In this document: one piece after another, positions 55,028 through 63,937 of the stretch
Layout of the letters: the number at the start of each line of letters is the position of its first letter
Position numbering within the stretch: position 1 is the first letter of the stretch
Assembly: GCA_963769435.1 (NCBI GenBank)
Contig: CAVYLN010000002.1
Location: forward strand, 744,001-808,000
Source: JADKAV01 sp963769435
GTDB lineage: Bacteria; Actinomycetota; Actinomycetes; S36-B12; UBA10799
Length of the DNA stretch: 64,000 nt
Direction of reading: 5' to 3'
Made by a program: the position numbers and the translations under genes
Notes under the pieces: generated by a model
What the model was told of the DNA's origin: nothing
What the model saw: the letters and a program-made list of their open reading frames with translations, nothing else
Databases searched by the model: none

Positions 55028-56083
55028 CTACCCGGCCGGACAACCCGACACGGCGAGGGTGCCCTCGAGCACGTCGCGGGCCTGACCCAGTGAGTCCACC
55101 GCGGCGATCTCGAGACCGTCGGGGATGTTGCCCACGATCTGGTCGCAGTTCTGTTTCGGCGCCAGGAAAAGCGTGGCGCCGTCCGCACTCGCCGCCGCCA
55201 TCTTCTGCGCGATCCCGCCGATCGCACCCACTGTGCCATCGAAATCCATGGTGCCGGTGCCGGCCACCTGTCGGCCGCCGACCAGGTCGCCGGGGGTGAG
55301 CTTGTCGACGATGCCCAGCGCGAAGACCAGCCCGGCGCTGGGTCCACCGACGTCGTCGAGATTGAAGTCCACAGTCACCGGTGAGTCGGCCAGAACCCCC
55401 AGGCTCACGCCCAGGTATCCCTTCTGCGGCTCGTCGGGGTTGGCCCCGGTGACCACCGTGACCGTCTGGTCGGCGGCATCCCGGGTGATGTCGAGTTCGA
55501 CCGCTTCCCCGGGGCCGGCGTTCTGGATGATCCGGGCCAGTTGAGACGGTCCGGAGACCTTCTGTCCGTTCACCGCGCGCACCACGTCGCCATGTTCCAG
55601 GATGCCCTTCGCCGGCGACTCCGGCAGGACCTCGATCACCCACGGCCTCGTCTCCACCGGCTCCCCGACCTCGCGCAGGGCAGCGATCCTGGCCTGCTCC
55701 TGGGAGTCGCTGAACTGGTCCGCGCCCTGTTGCTGGGCCACCTCGCCCGAGGTCTCGGGTGGATAGAGCAGCGCTGTCGGGACCACAGCCGCCGAGGGGT
55801 CGATCCACCCGCCGAACGCTTCGAACAGCGTCAGATCCCCATAGGGTCCGCCGCGCTCGGACACCGTCGTCATGTCCAGTTCTCCCGAGACCGGGAAGAC
55901 CTCAGCACCCTGGATGCTGATGACCGGCTTCCCGTCGGACTCCGCAAGCACGTTGAACAGTGGTCCGGGCGACAGCCGCACATATGGCACCCGAATGATC
56001 TCCATGGCGGCCAGCACCACCAGCCAGGAAACCAGGGCCAGGACGATCACCCGTTTGCGGGGTGTGTCCACCAACCGCCTCAC
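55028..56083 (-). CDS. PDZ domain / Lon-like membrane serine protease
   Basis: A 351-residue membrane-anchored protein. N-terminal helix (IVLALVSWLVVLAAMEII), PDZ domain at about 125-215 (VIEVLPESPAKGILEHGDVVRAVNGQ) and a C-terminal Lon-type domain with the Ser-Lys dyad in GPSAGLVFALGIVDKLTP (Ser) and GGIAQKMAAA (Lys). Rv3194c-like. Acts on exported or membrane proteins; substrate unknown. GTG start at 56083 overlaps the upstream stop as GTGA. Confidence 0.88.
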   Translation of the reverse strand: MRRLVDTPRKRVIVLALVSWLVVLAAMEIIRVPYVRLSPGPLFNVLAESDGKPVISIQGAEVFPVSGELDMTTVSERGGPYGDLTLFEAFGGWIDPSAAVVPTALLYPPETSGEVAQQQGADQFSDSQEQARIAALREVGEPVETRPWVIEVLPESPAKGILEHGDVVRAVNGQKVSGPSQLARIIQNAGPGEAVELDITRDAADQTVTVVTGANPDEPQKGYLGVSLGVLADSPVTVDFNLDDVGGPSAGLVFALGIVDKLTPGDLVGGRQVAGTGTMDFDGTVGAIGGIAQKMAAASADGATLFLAPKQNCDQIVGNIPDGLEIAAVDSLGQARDVLEGTLAVSGCPAG

Positions 56084-56214
56084 CGGTCGTCTCGCAGTGC
56101 CCGCTGCAGTCTGCGCAGATCCCGATCTCGCACCGGTCGGTACACCCCGCGCATTCGCCACCACGCCACGGCGATCACGACGACGGCGGGAATCCACCAC
56201 AACAGCACCGACAT
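56080..56214 (-). CDS. Small single-helix membrane protein
   Basis: A 44-residue protein with one hydrophobic helix (LLWWIPAVVVIAVAWW) and a basic tail (RMRGVYRPVRDRDLRRLQRAL). It overlaps the PDZ gene as GTGA, which supports coding. No recognised family; no strong ribosome site. Confidence 0.5.
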   Translation of the reverse strand: MSVLLWWIPAVVVIAVAWWRMRGVYRPVRDRDLRRLQRALRDDR

Positions 56215-56387
56215 GGACACAGGGTACGCGGGATTCAGCGGGCCCACGGCAGGCGCAGGGTCCACCGGCAACCGGCTCAGCAGCACCGACGTGGCGTTCC
56301 ACCCAGGGCGTAATGCACTCGCTGGGGCCGCGAGGACGGATCGTCGTAACCTGGGAATCTGATATTCGACACGAACAGGCGGACCTG

Positions 56388-57680
56388 ATGAGCGGCAACC
56401 TCCCCTTCGGCTTCTCCGGAGATCCGGGCGATTCGAACGATCCCAATCAGGGCCCCGGCGGATTCGACATGTCACAACTCGGCGCCATGCTGCAGCAACT
56501 GGGGGCGATGCTGCAGAGCGGCGGGAACGAGGTCAGTGGCCCGGTGGACTGGGATCTCGCACGCAATCTGGCACGTCAGACCATCAGCCAGAAGGGCGAC
56601 CCCTCCGTCAACGACAACGACGTGCGGCGCATCGCGGAGGCCTTCGAACTCGCGCAACTGTGGCTGGACACCGCCACCGACTTCCCGGCTGTGTCGGGCA
56701 CACCATCGACCTGGAGCCGAAGTGAATGGCTCGAGTCCACGTGGCCGGTGTGGCAGCAGATCATCGAGCCCATCGCCGAGGGCGTGCAGCAGACCCTCAC
56801 CTCGATGCCGGACATCGGTCAGGTCAACCTGCAGGACCTGGGCATCCCCGGACTGCAGGAGAACATGCCGCCCGGGATGCCCGACCTCAACGAACTCGCC
56901 GGGCCGCTGATGAATATGGCCAAGCGGATGGGTGCCGCCATGTTCGGGGCACAGGTGGGCAACGGTCTCGCGACACTGGCCGACGAGGTGCTCGGCGCCA
57001 GCGACGTCACCGTGCCACTGACCAGTGATGGTCGGCCCGCCCTCGTCAGCGAGAACGTCAAGGCCTTCGGGGCCGACCTCGACGTCGAACTCGGCGATCT
57101 CTACCTGTTCCTGGCGCTGAGGGAGGCCGCCCACCAGCGCCTCTACGCACACGTCCCGTGGCTTCGCACAGCGGTCGAGACCGCGGTGCGGGCCTACGCC
57201 TCCGGGATCTCGGTGGACACCGCGAAGATCCAGGAATCGCTTCAGGGCATCGACCCCAGCGACCCGCAGGCGATGCAGGAGGTCATGTCCTCCGGCGTTT
57301 TCGAACCCGCACAGACCGAGGATCAGAAGCGTGCACTGTCCAGGCTGGAGACGCTGCTCGCACTCATCGAGGGGTGGGTACAGGACGTGGTGTCGGTGGC
57401 GATCGACGACCGGATGCCGTCGGCCCAGCGACTCGGCGAGACCATGCGGCGACGGCGCGCTTCCGGCGGGCCCGCGGAGAAGACGTTCGCAACCCTCATC
57501 GGACTGGAGTTGCGGCCCCGGGCGTTGCGCGAGGCCTCGGCCCTGTGGGCGCAGTTGCGTCAAGCGCGCGGAACCGAGGGCCGCGACGGCGTCTGGCGAC
57601 ACCCGGACCTGATCCCGACCGCCGAGGATCTGACCGACCCCACGGCCTGGCTCGAAGCCACCGGTGAGATCGACGAGTGA
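56388..57680 (+). CDS. Zinc-dependent metalloprotease, DUF2342 family
   Basis: A 430-residue protein of the DUF2342 (Rv3195-like) family. N-terminal Gly/Gln-rich part, then FGAQVGNGLATLADEVLG near residue 190 and REAAHQRLYAHVPWLR near 248, whose histidines are the proposed HExxH-like metal site (first His replaced here by Arg-Glu-Ala-Ala-His form). Its substrate is unknown. ATG 56388 has a weak ribosome site. Confidence 0.85.
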   Translation: MSGNLPFGFSGDPGDSNDPNQGPGGFDMSQLGAMLQQLGAMLQSGGNEVSGPVDWDLARNLARQTISQKGDPSVNDNDVRRIAEAFELAQLWLDTATDFPAVSGTPSTWSRSEWLESTWPVWQQIIEPIAEGVQQTLTSMPDIGQVNLQDLGIPGLQENMPPGMPDLNELAGPLMNMAKRMGAAMFGAQVGNGLATLADEVLGASDVTVPLTSDGRPALVSENVKAFGADLDVELGDLYLFLALREAAHQRLYAHVPWLRTAVETAVRAYASGISVDTAKIQESLQGIDPSDPQAMQEVMSSGVFEPAQTEDQKRALSRLETLLALIEGWVQDVVSVAIDDRMPSAQRLGETMRRRRASGGPAEKTFATLIGLELRPRALREASALWAQLRQARGTEGRDGVWRHPDLIPTAEDLTDPTAWLEATGEIDE

Positions 57681-58040
57681 CTTTCCGCATCACCCGCGCA
57701 AGCGACGCGCCGACGTAGGACGTCCCGGATATGTGTCAACAGGCGGTGCATAACTGAAACCGCTGGTCAGGCGGCGCGTCACTGCGACACGAAACGGACA
57801 TTCCAGGAGTTGTCCCCAACTTGCCCCGACGCCATCGACAGACCGTCCCCCGGCTATCCACAGGATGATCCACAGCGGTGGAAAGTGGGACCGCAACTCA
57901 TCTGGACGTACCGTCGCAAGGGTCCATAACGTCAGTCCTGAACGAGGCCCCCGAGAGGGAAGCGGACCGCAGGGGAAGGCGGGAAGCCGAACACACGGGG
58001 GCCTCGCTCTATGTCCGCAAGGCACAGGTGACGGCCCGGC
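57681..58040. other. 360-bp intergenic region with inverted repeat and DnaA-box-like sites
   Basis: No gene found between the DUF2342 and enoyl-CoA hydratase genes (convergent). It contains an 11-bp perfect inverted repeat, CGAGGCCCCCG (57943-57953) with CGGGGGCCTCG (57996-58006), and three DnaA-box-like nonamers each one base off consensus: TTGTCCCCA (57810), CTATCCACA (57854) and TGATCCACA (57866). Confidence 0.5.
57943..58006 (+). ncRNA. Possible structured RNA or terminator hairpin
   Basis: A perfect 11-bp stem with a 42-nt loop that is itself purine-rich (GAGAGGGAAGCGGACCGCAG). It could be the terminator for one of the convergent genes or a small RNA. I could not match it to tmRNA, RNase P, 6S/Ms1 or 6C RNA. 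Confidence 0.25.
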
Positions 58041-58853
58041 TCACCGACCGCGGAACACCGGCTCGCGACGCTCCCGCGCAGCGGCCAGGCCCTCCTGGAC
58101 ATCTTCTGTGGTCATGGTCACGGGCTGCGCCAGTCCTTCCCACCGCAGCGCCTCGGCCAGGCTCCGGGGAACGTGCGGTGACAGACCCCGCTTCGTGAGG
58201 CGGGTCGCGATCGGCGCGTTCGCGGCGATCTGTCGCACCCGGCCCGGCACATCCACGATCGCGACGGACTCGGTGGCCAGGCCGCACGCCAGCATCGCCT
58301 CGGCATCCAACGACCGACCGGTGAGCAGCAGGTCGCGCGCCATCGCCGGTCCCGCCGCCTGGGTCAGCAGATATGTGGTCCCCATCCCCGCGTGCAGCCC
58401 CAGACGTGTGAACGGCACCGAGAAGCGGGCCCCGGGACCGACCCACCGGATGTCGCACGCCAGCGCCACCGCCGCTCCGGCACCCACCGCGGGGCCGTCG
58501 ATATGGGCCACGGTGGGGACCTGCAACTCGGCGACCTGCAGCCAGCTGGCGTAGAAGTCATCCATACGCCGGCTCAGGTCCGCCACCCCGTAGGACCCGC
58601 GCTCGGCCAGCCATCCGAGATCGCCGCCGGCACAGAACGCACGCCCCTCGCCGGTGACCAGCACACACCGCAGTTCCGGCATGGCCGCCAGTTCGGACAT
58701 GGCCAGCGACCAGGCCTGCGTCATCGGCCCCGACATCGCGTTGCGCTGCTGTGGATTGGCCAGGATCACCTGCGCCACTCCCGGATCGTGCCACCGGACC
58801 ACCAAATGGTTCTCGGAGGCGGTCAGTGCCGCTAGCGGTGGGGTGAGTGTCAT
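58041..58853 (-). CDS. Enoyl-CoA hydratase/isomerase family protein
   Basis: A 270-residue crotonase-fold protein. Oxyanion-hole residues are in RAFCAGGDLGWLAERG near residue 72 and IDGPAVGAGAAVALACDIRW near 118. Catalytic Glu positions are not clear, so it may be a hydratase, isomerase or other acyl-CoA enzyme. Fatty-acid or amino-acid degradation is likely. Confidence 0.88.
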   Translation of the reverse strand: MTLTPPLAALTASENHLVVRWHDPGVAQVILANPQQRNAMSGPMTQAWSLAMSELAAMPELRCVLVTGEGRAFCAGGDLGWLAERGSYGVADLSRRMDDFYASWLQVAELQVPTVAHIDGPAVGAGAAVALACDIRWVGPGARFSVPFTRLGLHAGMGTTYLLTQAAGPAMARDLLLTGRSLDAEAMLACGLATESVAIVDVPGRVRQIAANAPIATRLTKRGLSPHVPRSLAEALRWEGLAQPVTMTTEDVQEGLAAARERREPVFRGR

Positions 58854-58931
58854 ACGCGCACCCTAGCCACGTAGCATTTCGGCTACACAAAGGCACAGCC
58901 TCGCGGACAGTGGGGCCAAAGGGAGTGGAAC

Positions 58932-59090
58932 ATGGCTGAGACCTATGAGGGCGAAGGTTACTGCGTCAAGTGCAAGGAGAAGCGACCGCTGAACGGCGAG
59001 GTCCACGAGACCAACGGCCGTCGCATCGCCAAGGGCAAGTGCCCCGTGTGCGGCACTACCGTGACGCGCATCCTCGGCAAGAGCAGCTGA
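58932..59090 (+). CDS. DUF5679 small zinc-ribbon protein
   Basis: A 52-residue protein with two CxxC pairs (YCVKCKEKRP and KGKCPVCGTT), the DUF5679 pattern of actinobacteria. Probably binds zinc. ATG 58932 with AGGGAGTGG upstream; too short to be noticed by length alone, but well conserved in this lineage. Confidence 0.85.
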   Translation: MAETYEGEGYCVKCKEKRPLNGEVHETNGRRIAKGKCPVCGTTVTRILGKSS

Positions 59091-59106
59091 ACTAGCAGTA
59101 GACGTC

Positions 59107-59136
59107 CGGCGGGTTCCAGGCAACTGGGGCCCGCCG
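59107..59136 (+). terminator. Hairpin terminator after DUF5679 gene
   Basis: Stem CGGCGGG (59107-59113) and CCCGCCG (59130-59136) with a 16-nt loop, 17 bp downstream of the stop. No U-run. Confidence 0.65.
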
Positions 59137-59244
59137 TCGTACGTCCGGGCACGGCCAGTGGCCCGAAGGCTCACCGGGCCAGCAAGGGCGACTACCACCG
59201 ACGGATCCAATTGGGGCTGCGTCACCGCCGCCGCGCAATCGCAG

Positions 59245-59961
59245 TCACCGTTGACCGTCCAGACCCGCCAGGCGGGACCCGGCGCGGACGGGTCGAAGAT
59301 CATCTCCAACCCCACTGTGTCGGGGATCCTCGGCGATCAGAGCCACCGCCGCCGCAGCCTGCACGAGTTGCACAGGTTCACTCCACGTCGGTACGGACAC
59401 CGCTTGCGCGACAACCGCGCTCCACCGTGGATCGGTCGCGGCCCAGGTCCGGTCGATGCACTGCGGACACGGGCCCCGCATCACATCGAGTACGGGACCC
59501 ACGTGCACGGCACGCGTCTCGAACCAGACGGGGATCAGCCGCCGGAAGCGTGTCGGCGCCCCCAACAGCGAGGGAACCTGCCCCTGCGGGAACACCACGA
59601 CGTCCGACGCGTCGTCCACGTCGACGCCCGCGCTGACCATGGCCTCCGACAAGGCGCCCACGAGCAGCCCACACGGATGGATGCGTACGCGTGTGCGTGA
59701 CCGATGCTCACTGGCGATCCCGGCTCGGAGGAGTCGGTCGAGCAGTGCCTCCGCCTGGTCACCCGGGATGTCCAATCGTCCGGCGGCCTGCATCAACGAC
59801 GCACGGGATCGTTCACCGTTCACGAGGGCAAGCCACGCGGACATGGCCCGTGGCGCACCCGCAACGGTCACCGCATGGGTTCCCCACCCGATCTGAAGCA
59901 CGGAATCATCGCGCCACGCGACGAGGGGGTTGCCGATGACCTTGGGATTCATGACGGTCAT
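59245..59961 (-). CDS. ThiF/TOMM-leader-binding-like protein
   Basis: A 238-residue protein with similarity to the ThiF-like partner of TOMM (thiazole/oxazole-modified peptide) cyclodehydratases: an N-terminal winged-helix-like part (LVNGERSRASLMQAAGRLDIPGDQAEALLDRLLRAGI) and RGPCPQCIDRTWAATDPRW. No YcaO or precursor peptide is nearby. It occupies the Rv3196 position of mycobacteria. Start 59961 (or 59952). Confidence 0.6.
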   Translation of the reverse strand: MTVMNPKVIGNPLVAWRDDSVLQIGWGTHAVTVAGAPRAMSAWLALVNGERSRASLMQAAGRLDIPGDQAEALLDRLLRAGIASEHRSRTRVRIHPCGLLVGALSEAMVSAGVDVDDASDVVVFPQGQVPSLLGAPTRFRRLIPVWFETRAVHVGPVLDVMRGPCPQCIDRTWAATDPRWSAVVAQAVSVPTWSEPVQLVQAAAAVALIAEDPRHSGVGDDLRPVRAGSRLAGLDGQR

Positions 59962-60058
59962 CGTGGCCGGGACCTGCTGTGGACCACCCCTGCGATCCAC
60001 ACCCCGCACGTGCTAACGCCGGTGGTGCGGTCAGCAGAAGCAAGGCACAATCGCGAAT

Positions 60059-61395
60059 ATGGCCAACGACAGCAGCGCGATCCCCAAACGTGCGGTCGCT
60101 CGCACTGCACGAATGGCCAGTCTGCCCATCGGCTACGCAGGCAGGACCGCATTGGGCATCGGCAAGCGCATCGGCGGTCGACCCGCCGAGGCCGTCGCCA
60201 CCGAGATCCAGATGCGCACCGCCGAGCAGATGTTCAAGGTGCTCGGCGAACTCAAGGGCGGGGCCATGAAGTTCGGCCAGGCGCTGAGTGTCTTCGAAGC
60301 CGCTCTGCCCGAGGAGATGGCCGGACCGTACCGGGCAACCCTCACCCGCCTGCAGGACGCCGCACCCCCGATGCCCGCGCAGACCGTGCACGATGTCCTC
60401 GTCGGATCAGTTGGGCCCGGACTGGCGGGAGCGGTTCAGCGAGTTCGACGACGATCCCGGCTGCCGCCGCTTCGATCGGCCAGGTCCACCGGGCGGTGTA
60501 TCGGGATGGACGAGTGGTTGCGGTCAAGATCCAGTACCCGGGTGCGGGCAAAGCTCTCATGGGCGATCTCAACCAGGTGGCACGCATGGGCAAGATGTTC
60601 GCCGGGATGGTCCCCGGCATGGACATCAAGCCACTGCTCGACGAGTTGCGTGCGCGGGTCGCCGAGGAACTGGACTACCTGCGGGAGTCGGAATCCCAAC
60701 GGGCGTTCGCGGTGGCGTTCGAGGGTGACCCGGACTTCCGGATACCGCACATCCTCGCGGCCGCACCGCTGGTTCTGGTCAGTGAATGGGTGGATGGGAT
60801 CGGGCTCTCGCACATCATCGCCGACGGCACCCGCGAGGAGCGCGATCGCTACGGAACCCTCTACAACCGCTTTCTGCTGGCCGGGCCCGCGAGGGCAGGA
60901 CTGCTACACGCCGACCCACACCCGGGCAACTACCGCGTGACCGAGGACGGCAAACTCGCGGTCCTCGACTTCGGCGCGGTCGCACACCTGCCCGACGGTC
61001 TGCCGGCCGCCATGGGACAACTGCTGCGCATCGCCATGCTCGAGGACGCCGACGGGGTGATGAGGGGGCTGCGGGAGGAAGGGTTCATCAAGCCGAACAT
61101 CACTCTCGATCCGCAAGCCCTGCTGGACTACCTGACTCCACTGGTGGAACCGGCGCGGTACGAGAGTTTCCACTACACGCGGGAATGGCTGCGCGGCGAG
61201 TTCCAGCGGATGAAGGACCCCCGCAGCGAGGAGTTCACGATCGGGTTCAAACTGAACCTCCCGCCGAACTACCTGTTGATCCACCGGGTCTGGCTCGGCT
61301 CGGTCGGGGTCCTGTGCCAACTCGACGCGAACGTGCCCTCCCGGGCCGAGATCGAACGCTGGGTTCCCGGCTTCACCGTGCCCGACGCGGTGTAG
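60059..61395 (+). CDS. ABC1/UbiB family atypical kinase (two apparent frameshifts)
   Basis: Atypical protein kinase-like ATPase. N-terminal KxGQ motif (GGAMKFGQALSVFEAALPEEM) and the Ala-rich nucleotide loop AAAASIGQVHRAVYRDGRVVAVKIQYPG; later LHADPHPGNY (catalytic) and VLDFGAVAHLP (metal). Three frames are joined by dropping one base near 60406 and one near 60459 to give 444 residues. ATG 60059. Related to the M. tuberculosis Rv3197 product, linked to intrinsic drug resistance. 3' end overlaps whiB7 by 23 bp. Confidence 0.85.
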
Positions 61396-61750
61396 CGGCC
61401 CCGACAGCTGCTGCCGGGGCCGCCTGCCCGGTCATGCCCGAGAGCGCGGGCGGGGTCAGGCCAGGACCGCGTCGATCCTTCGTGGCCATCTGGACCTGCA
61501 TGGCGGCGTCGCGCGCCGCAGCGTCCTTCCTGGGACGCCCGTTGCGTTTCGGGGAGGGCACGGGCAGACCGCCGAGGAACAACTCCCCGCCCCACACGCC
61601 ACAGGTCTCCCGGCGCTCGAGTGCGCCCCGCAGACAATCCGCGCGCAGCGGACATGCCACACACAGGGTGCGGGCGCCGTCGATCTCGCTGGGGACGTCG
61701 GAGAACCACAGGTCGGCCGGACCCACCACGCAGGGGATCTCGACAGTCAT
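61373..61750 (-). CDS. whiB7: WhiB7-type transcriptional regulator
   Basis: A 125-residue Fe-S WhiB protein. The cluster Cys are Cys 7, 30, 33 and 39 (C-x22-C-x2-C-x5-C), followed by GVWGGELFLGG and the AT-hook-like KRNGRPRK of WhiB7. In mycobacteria and streptomycetes WhiB7 activates intrinsic multidrug resistance. Leader with uORF and attenuator is described separately. The C-terminal 45 residues are Ala/Pro-rich and antisense to the ABC1 gene end. GGAGGTGAGAA precedes ATG 61750. Confidence 0.88.
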   Translation of the reverse strand: MTVEIPCVVGPADLWFSDVPSEIDGARTLCVACPLRADCLRGALERRETCGVWGGELFLGGLPVPSPKRNGRPRKDAAARDAAMQVQMATKDRRGPGLTPPALSGMTGQAAPAAAVGAATPRRAR

Positions 61751-61767
61751 TTCTCACCTCCATCAGG

Positions 61768-61803
61768 ACAAACAAAAAGGCCGCGGTTTCGCGCCGCGGC
61801 CTT
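61768..61803 (-). terminator. whiB7 leader intrinsic terminator (attenuator)
   Basis: On the minus strand a 10-bp GC-rich stem AAGGCCGCGG / CCGCGGCCTT (arms 61794-61803 and 61777-61786) with a 7-nt loop is followed by a T-rich run. It lies between the uORF and the whiB7 start, so it can cut transcription before whiB7. The stem arm is complementary to a segment inside the uORF, as needed for an attenuator. Confidence 0.85.
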
Positions 61804-61821
61804 GTAGATCTGGGATCAGGA

Positions 61822-61887
61822 CTACCCGGGACGCACCGCACGATCGGCAGCCGCGAAGGCCGCCACGAAGAACGTGTTCTTGACCAT
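61822..61887 (-). CDS. whiB7 leader peptide (uORF)
   Basis: A 21-codon open frame (starts MVKNTFFVAAF, ends RAVRPG) with GAGAGGAG upstream, located between uvrD2 and the whiB7 terminator. Codons 9-11 contain GCGGCCTT, complementary to the 5' arm of the terminator stem; ribosome stalling would change which hairpin forms. The mechanism is known for whiB7 in mycobacteria; here it is deduced from the sequence. Confidence 0.7.
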   Translation of the reverse strand: MVKNTFFVAAFAAADRAVRPG

Positions 61888-61930
61888 CGTCGGCTCCTCT
61901 CGTCGTACGTCCTCGGTCAGGGTACGTGCT

Positions 61931-63937
61931 TCATCGTGGCTTGGCAACGGGGTTTCTCGCCACGATCGCGAGCAGATCCTCGCAGTGGTCGGCGACCACC
62001 GCCTTGTGGATCCCCTTGACCTTGGCCAACTCGGCGCGGGTGGCGGGACGACTGCTCGCGATCCCGATCAGCACCGCGTCGGTCGCGACGAGGAAGGCGG
62101 GGATGGCCTTGCCCGTCTGCTGTTTGCGGGCGGCGACCACGGTGCTGCGCCAGCCCCGCAGGTCCTCCACGAGTTCCGCCGAGATGTCACTGGGACAGGC
62201 GCGACATGTCCCCATGGCCCGCTCCGCCCCGCTGCTCAGCCGCTTGCCACAGACCCGGCAGCCGGGTCGCTTCGGCGCCGCTTTGGGGGCCACCGACTGC
62301 CTGCGCCGCCCTTCCGGGAGGAAGCGTGACGGCTGCCTCTGTTCGCGACGGGAACCACCACTGGCATAGGACAGTTCGAGGATGTCGCGGGCCCGGGTGA
62401 CCCCGACGTAGAACAGCCGGCGCTCCTCGGCCACATCGACCATCTCACCCTGGTAGCGCAGTGGGAGACCGCCCTCGTGCAACCCCGGAATGAACACCGC
62501 ATCCCACTCGAGGCCCTTGGCCGAGTGCAACGACGCCAGAGTCACCGCGGCCGCCACGGGCGCGTCGTCGTTCTCCGCCCGCTCGTCGAGATCGGCGACC
62601 AGGGACTCCAGGCTCGTGTGGGTGCGCGCCAGCCCGACGATCGCGGCCAAGGACTCCCACTCCTCACGCTGCGCCTGACCCAGCGGCGGGGTCGGCGTGT
62701 AGCCGACGGGTTCCAGAGCCGCCGCCACCGCGTCGACGACATCTTCCGCGCCCGGCTGCTTGGCGGCGACCCTCAGCAACGACACCGCACGCTTGACCTC
62801 TGGGCGCTGCATGAACCTGGCACTTCCACGCACGGTGTACGGGATGCCTTCAGCCTGCAGTTCCCGCTCGAACCGCGCCGTGGCCGAGTTGATCCGCACC
62901 AGGATCGCCACCTGTTCGGCCGGCCGGTCCTTGAGCAGTTGTTTGATGGCGGCCGCGACCCCGGCGGCTTCGGCCTGCTCGGACTCGTACACCCGCGTCT
63001 GAACATCGACCTGCGGCCCCCGGTGCGACACCAGTTGCAGCCGCTGACGTTCATCACCGGAGGAGAGCACCTTGTTCGCAAGGTCGATGATCTGGGTGGA
63101 GCACCGGTACGAACGGGTCAGTTGCAGAACCTTCGCGTCAGGCCACCGATTCCGGAACCCCAGAAGGTACTCGCTGGTCGCTCCCGCGAAGGTGTAGACG
63201 GTCTGCGACGGGTCCCCGACCACGCACAGTTCGTCACGGGTTCCCAGCCAACCCTCGATCACCTGTTGCTGCAGCGGCGAGACGTCCTGGTACTCGTCCA
63301 CCGTGAGCCACCGGCACCATTGACGCACCTGTTCGGCCATCGTGAGGTTGTCCCGGATGAGGCCGGCGTTGAGCAGAAGGATGTCCTCGAAGTCGAGCAC
63401 TCCGGCGCTGGACTTGGCGTCCTCGTAACCTTGGTAGACCTCGGGCAGTCGCTCGCCCACAACACCATCGGTCGCGACCTGGTGCGGGGCGAGCCCCACC
63501 GCCTTCGCGCGTTCGATCTCGCTGGTCACGTCCCGACGACCCGCGTCGTCGAGCCGGATCCCCACGCGCGTCAGGGCGGCGGAAACCAGGCCGATCTTGG
63601 AGGCCTGGACCCGCGGCAGTTGCCCACCGACCGCCCGCGGCCACATCCACCGCAGTTGCCGCAACGCCTCGGAGTGGACCGTCCGGACCCGGACGTCGTC
63701 GATTCCCAGCTCCCGAAGCCGCCTGCCGAACTCCCCGGCAGCCCTGGTGGTGAAGGTGACGACCAGGGTCCGGCGCGGATCCATCGCTCCGGTGGCCACG
63801 CCGTATGCCACGCGGTGGGTCAGCGCGCGCGTCTTCCCGGTACCCGCACCGGCCAGCACCGCGACCGGGCCGGAGGTCGCGACCGCCACTGCCCGCTGGT
63901 CGGGGTCCAGCGGCTGCAGGATCTCGTCGGCGTCCAC
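61931..63937 (-). CDS. uvrD2: ATP-dependent DNA helicase UvrD2
   Basis: A 668-residue SF1 helicase: Walker A AGAGTGKTRALTHRV, TFTTRAAGEF, VDEYQDVSPLQQ (motif II), GDPSQTVYTFAGA, SLHSAKGLEWDAV (motif V) and YVGVTRARDILELSY (motif VI). A Cys motif CRVCGKRL...CRACP near residue 570 and a C-terminal HRDC domain (FLVATDAVLIGIASSRPATRAELAKVKG) are diagnostic of UvrD2 in actinobacteria, where it is essential in mycobacteria. ATG 63937. Confidence 0.92.
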   Translation of the reverse strand: MDADEILQPLDPDQRAVAVATSGPVAVLAGAGTGKTRALTHRVAYGVATGAMDPRRTLVVTFTTRAAGEFGRRLRELGIDDVRVRTVHSEALRQLRWMWPRAVGGQLPRVQASKIGLVSAALTRVGIRLDDAGRRDVTSEIERAKAVGLAPHQVATDGVVGERLPEVYQGYEDAKSSAGVLDFEDILLLNAGLIRDNLTMAEQVRQWCRWLTVDEYQDVSPLQQQVIEGWLGTRDELCVVGDPSQTVYTFAGATSEYLLGFRNRWPDAKVLQLTRSYRCSTQIIDLANKVLSSGDERQRLQLVSHRGPQVDVQTRVYESEQAEAAGVAAAIKQLLKDRPAEQVAILVRINSATARFERELQAEGIPYTVRGSARFMQRPEVKRAVSLLRVAAKQPGAEDVVDAVAAALEPVGYTPTPPLGQAQREEWESLAAIVGLARTHTSLESLVADLDERAENDDAPVAAAVTLASLHSAKGLEWDAVFIPGLHEGGLPLRYQGEMVDVAEERRLFYVGVTRARDILELSYASGGSRREQRQPSRFLPEGRRRQSVAPKAAPKRPGCRVCGKRLSSGAERAMGTCRACPSDISAELVEDLRGWRSTVVAARKQQTGKAIPAFLVATDAVLIGIASSRPATRAELAKVKGIHKAVVADHCEDLLAIVARNPVAKPR

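Noticed and set aside
57810..57874. Replication origin
   Set aside because: Each DnaA-like nonamer is one base off consensus, and no dnaA, dnaN or gyr genes are near.
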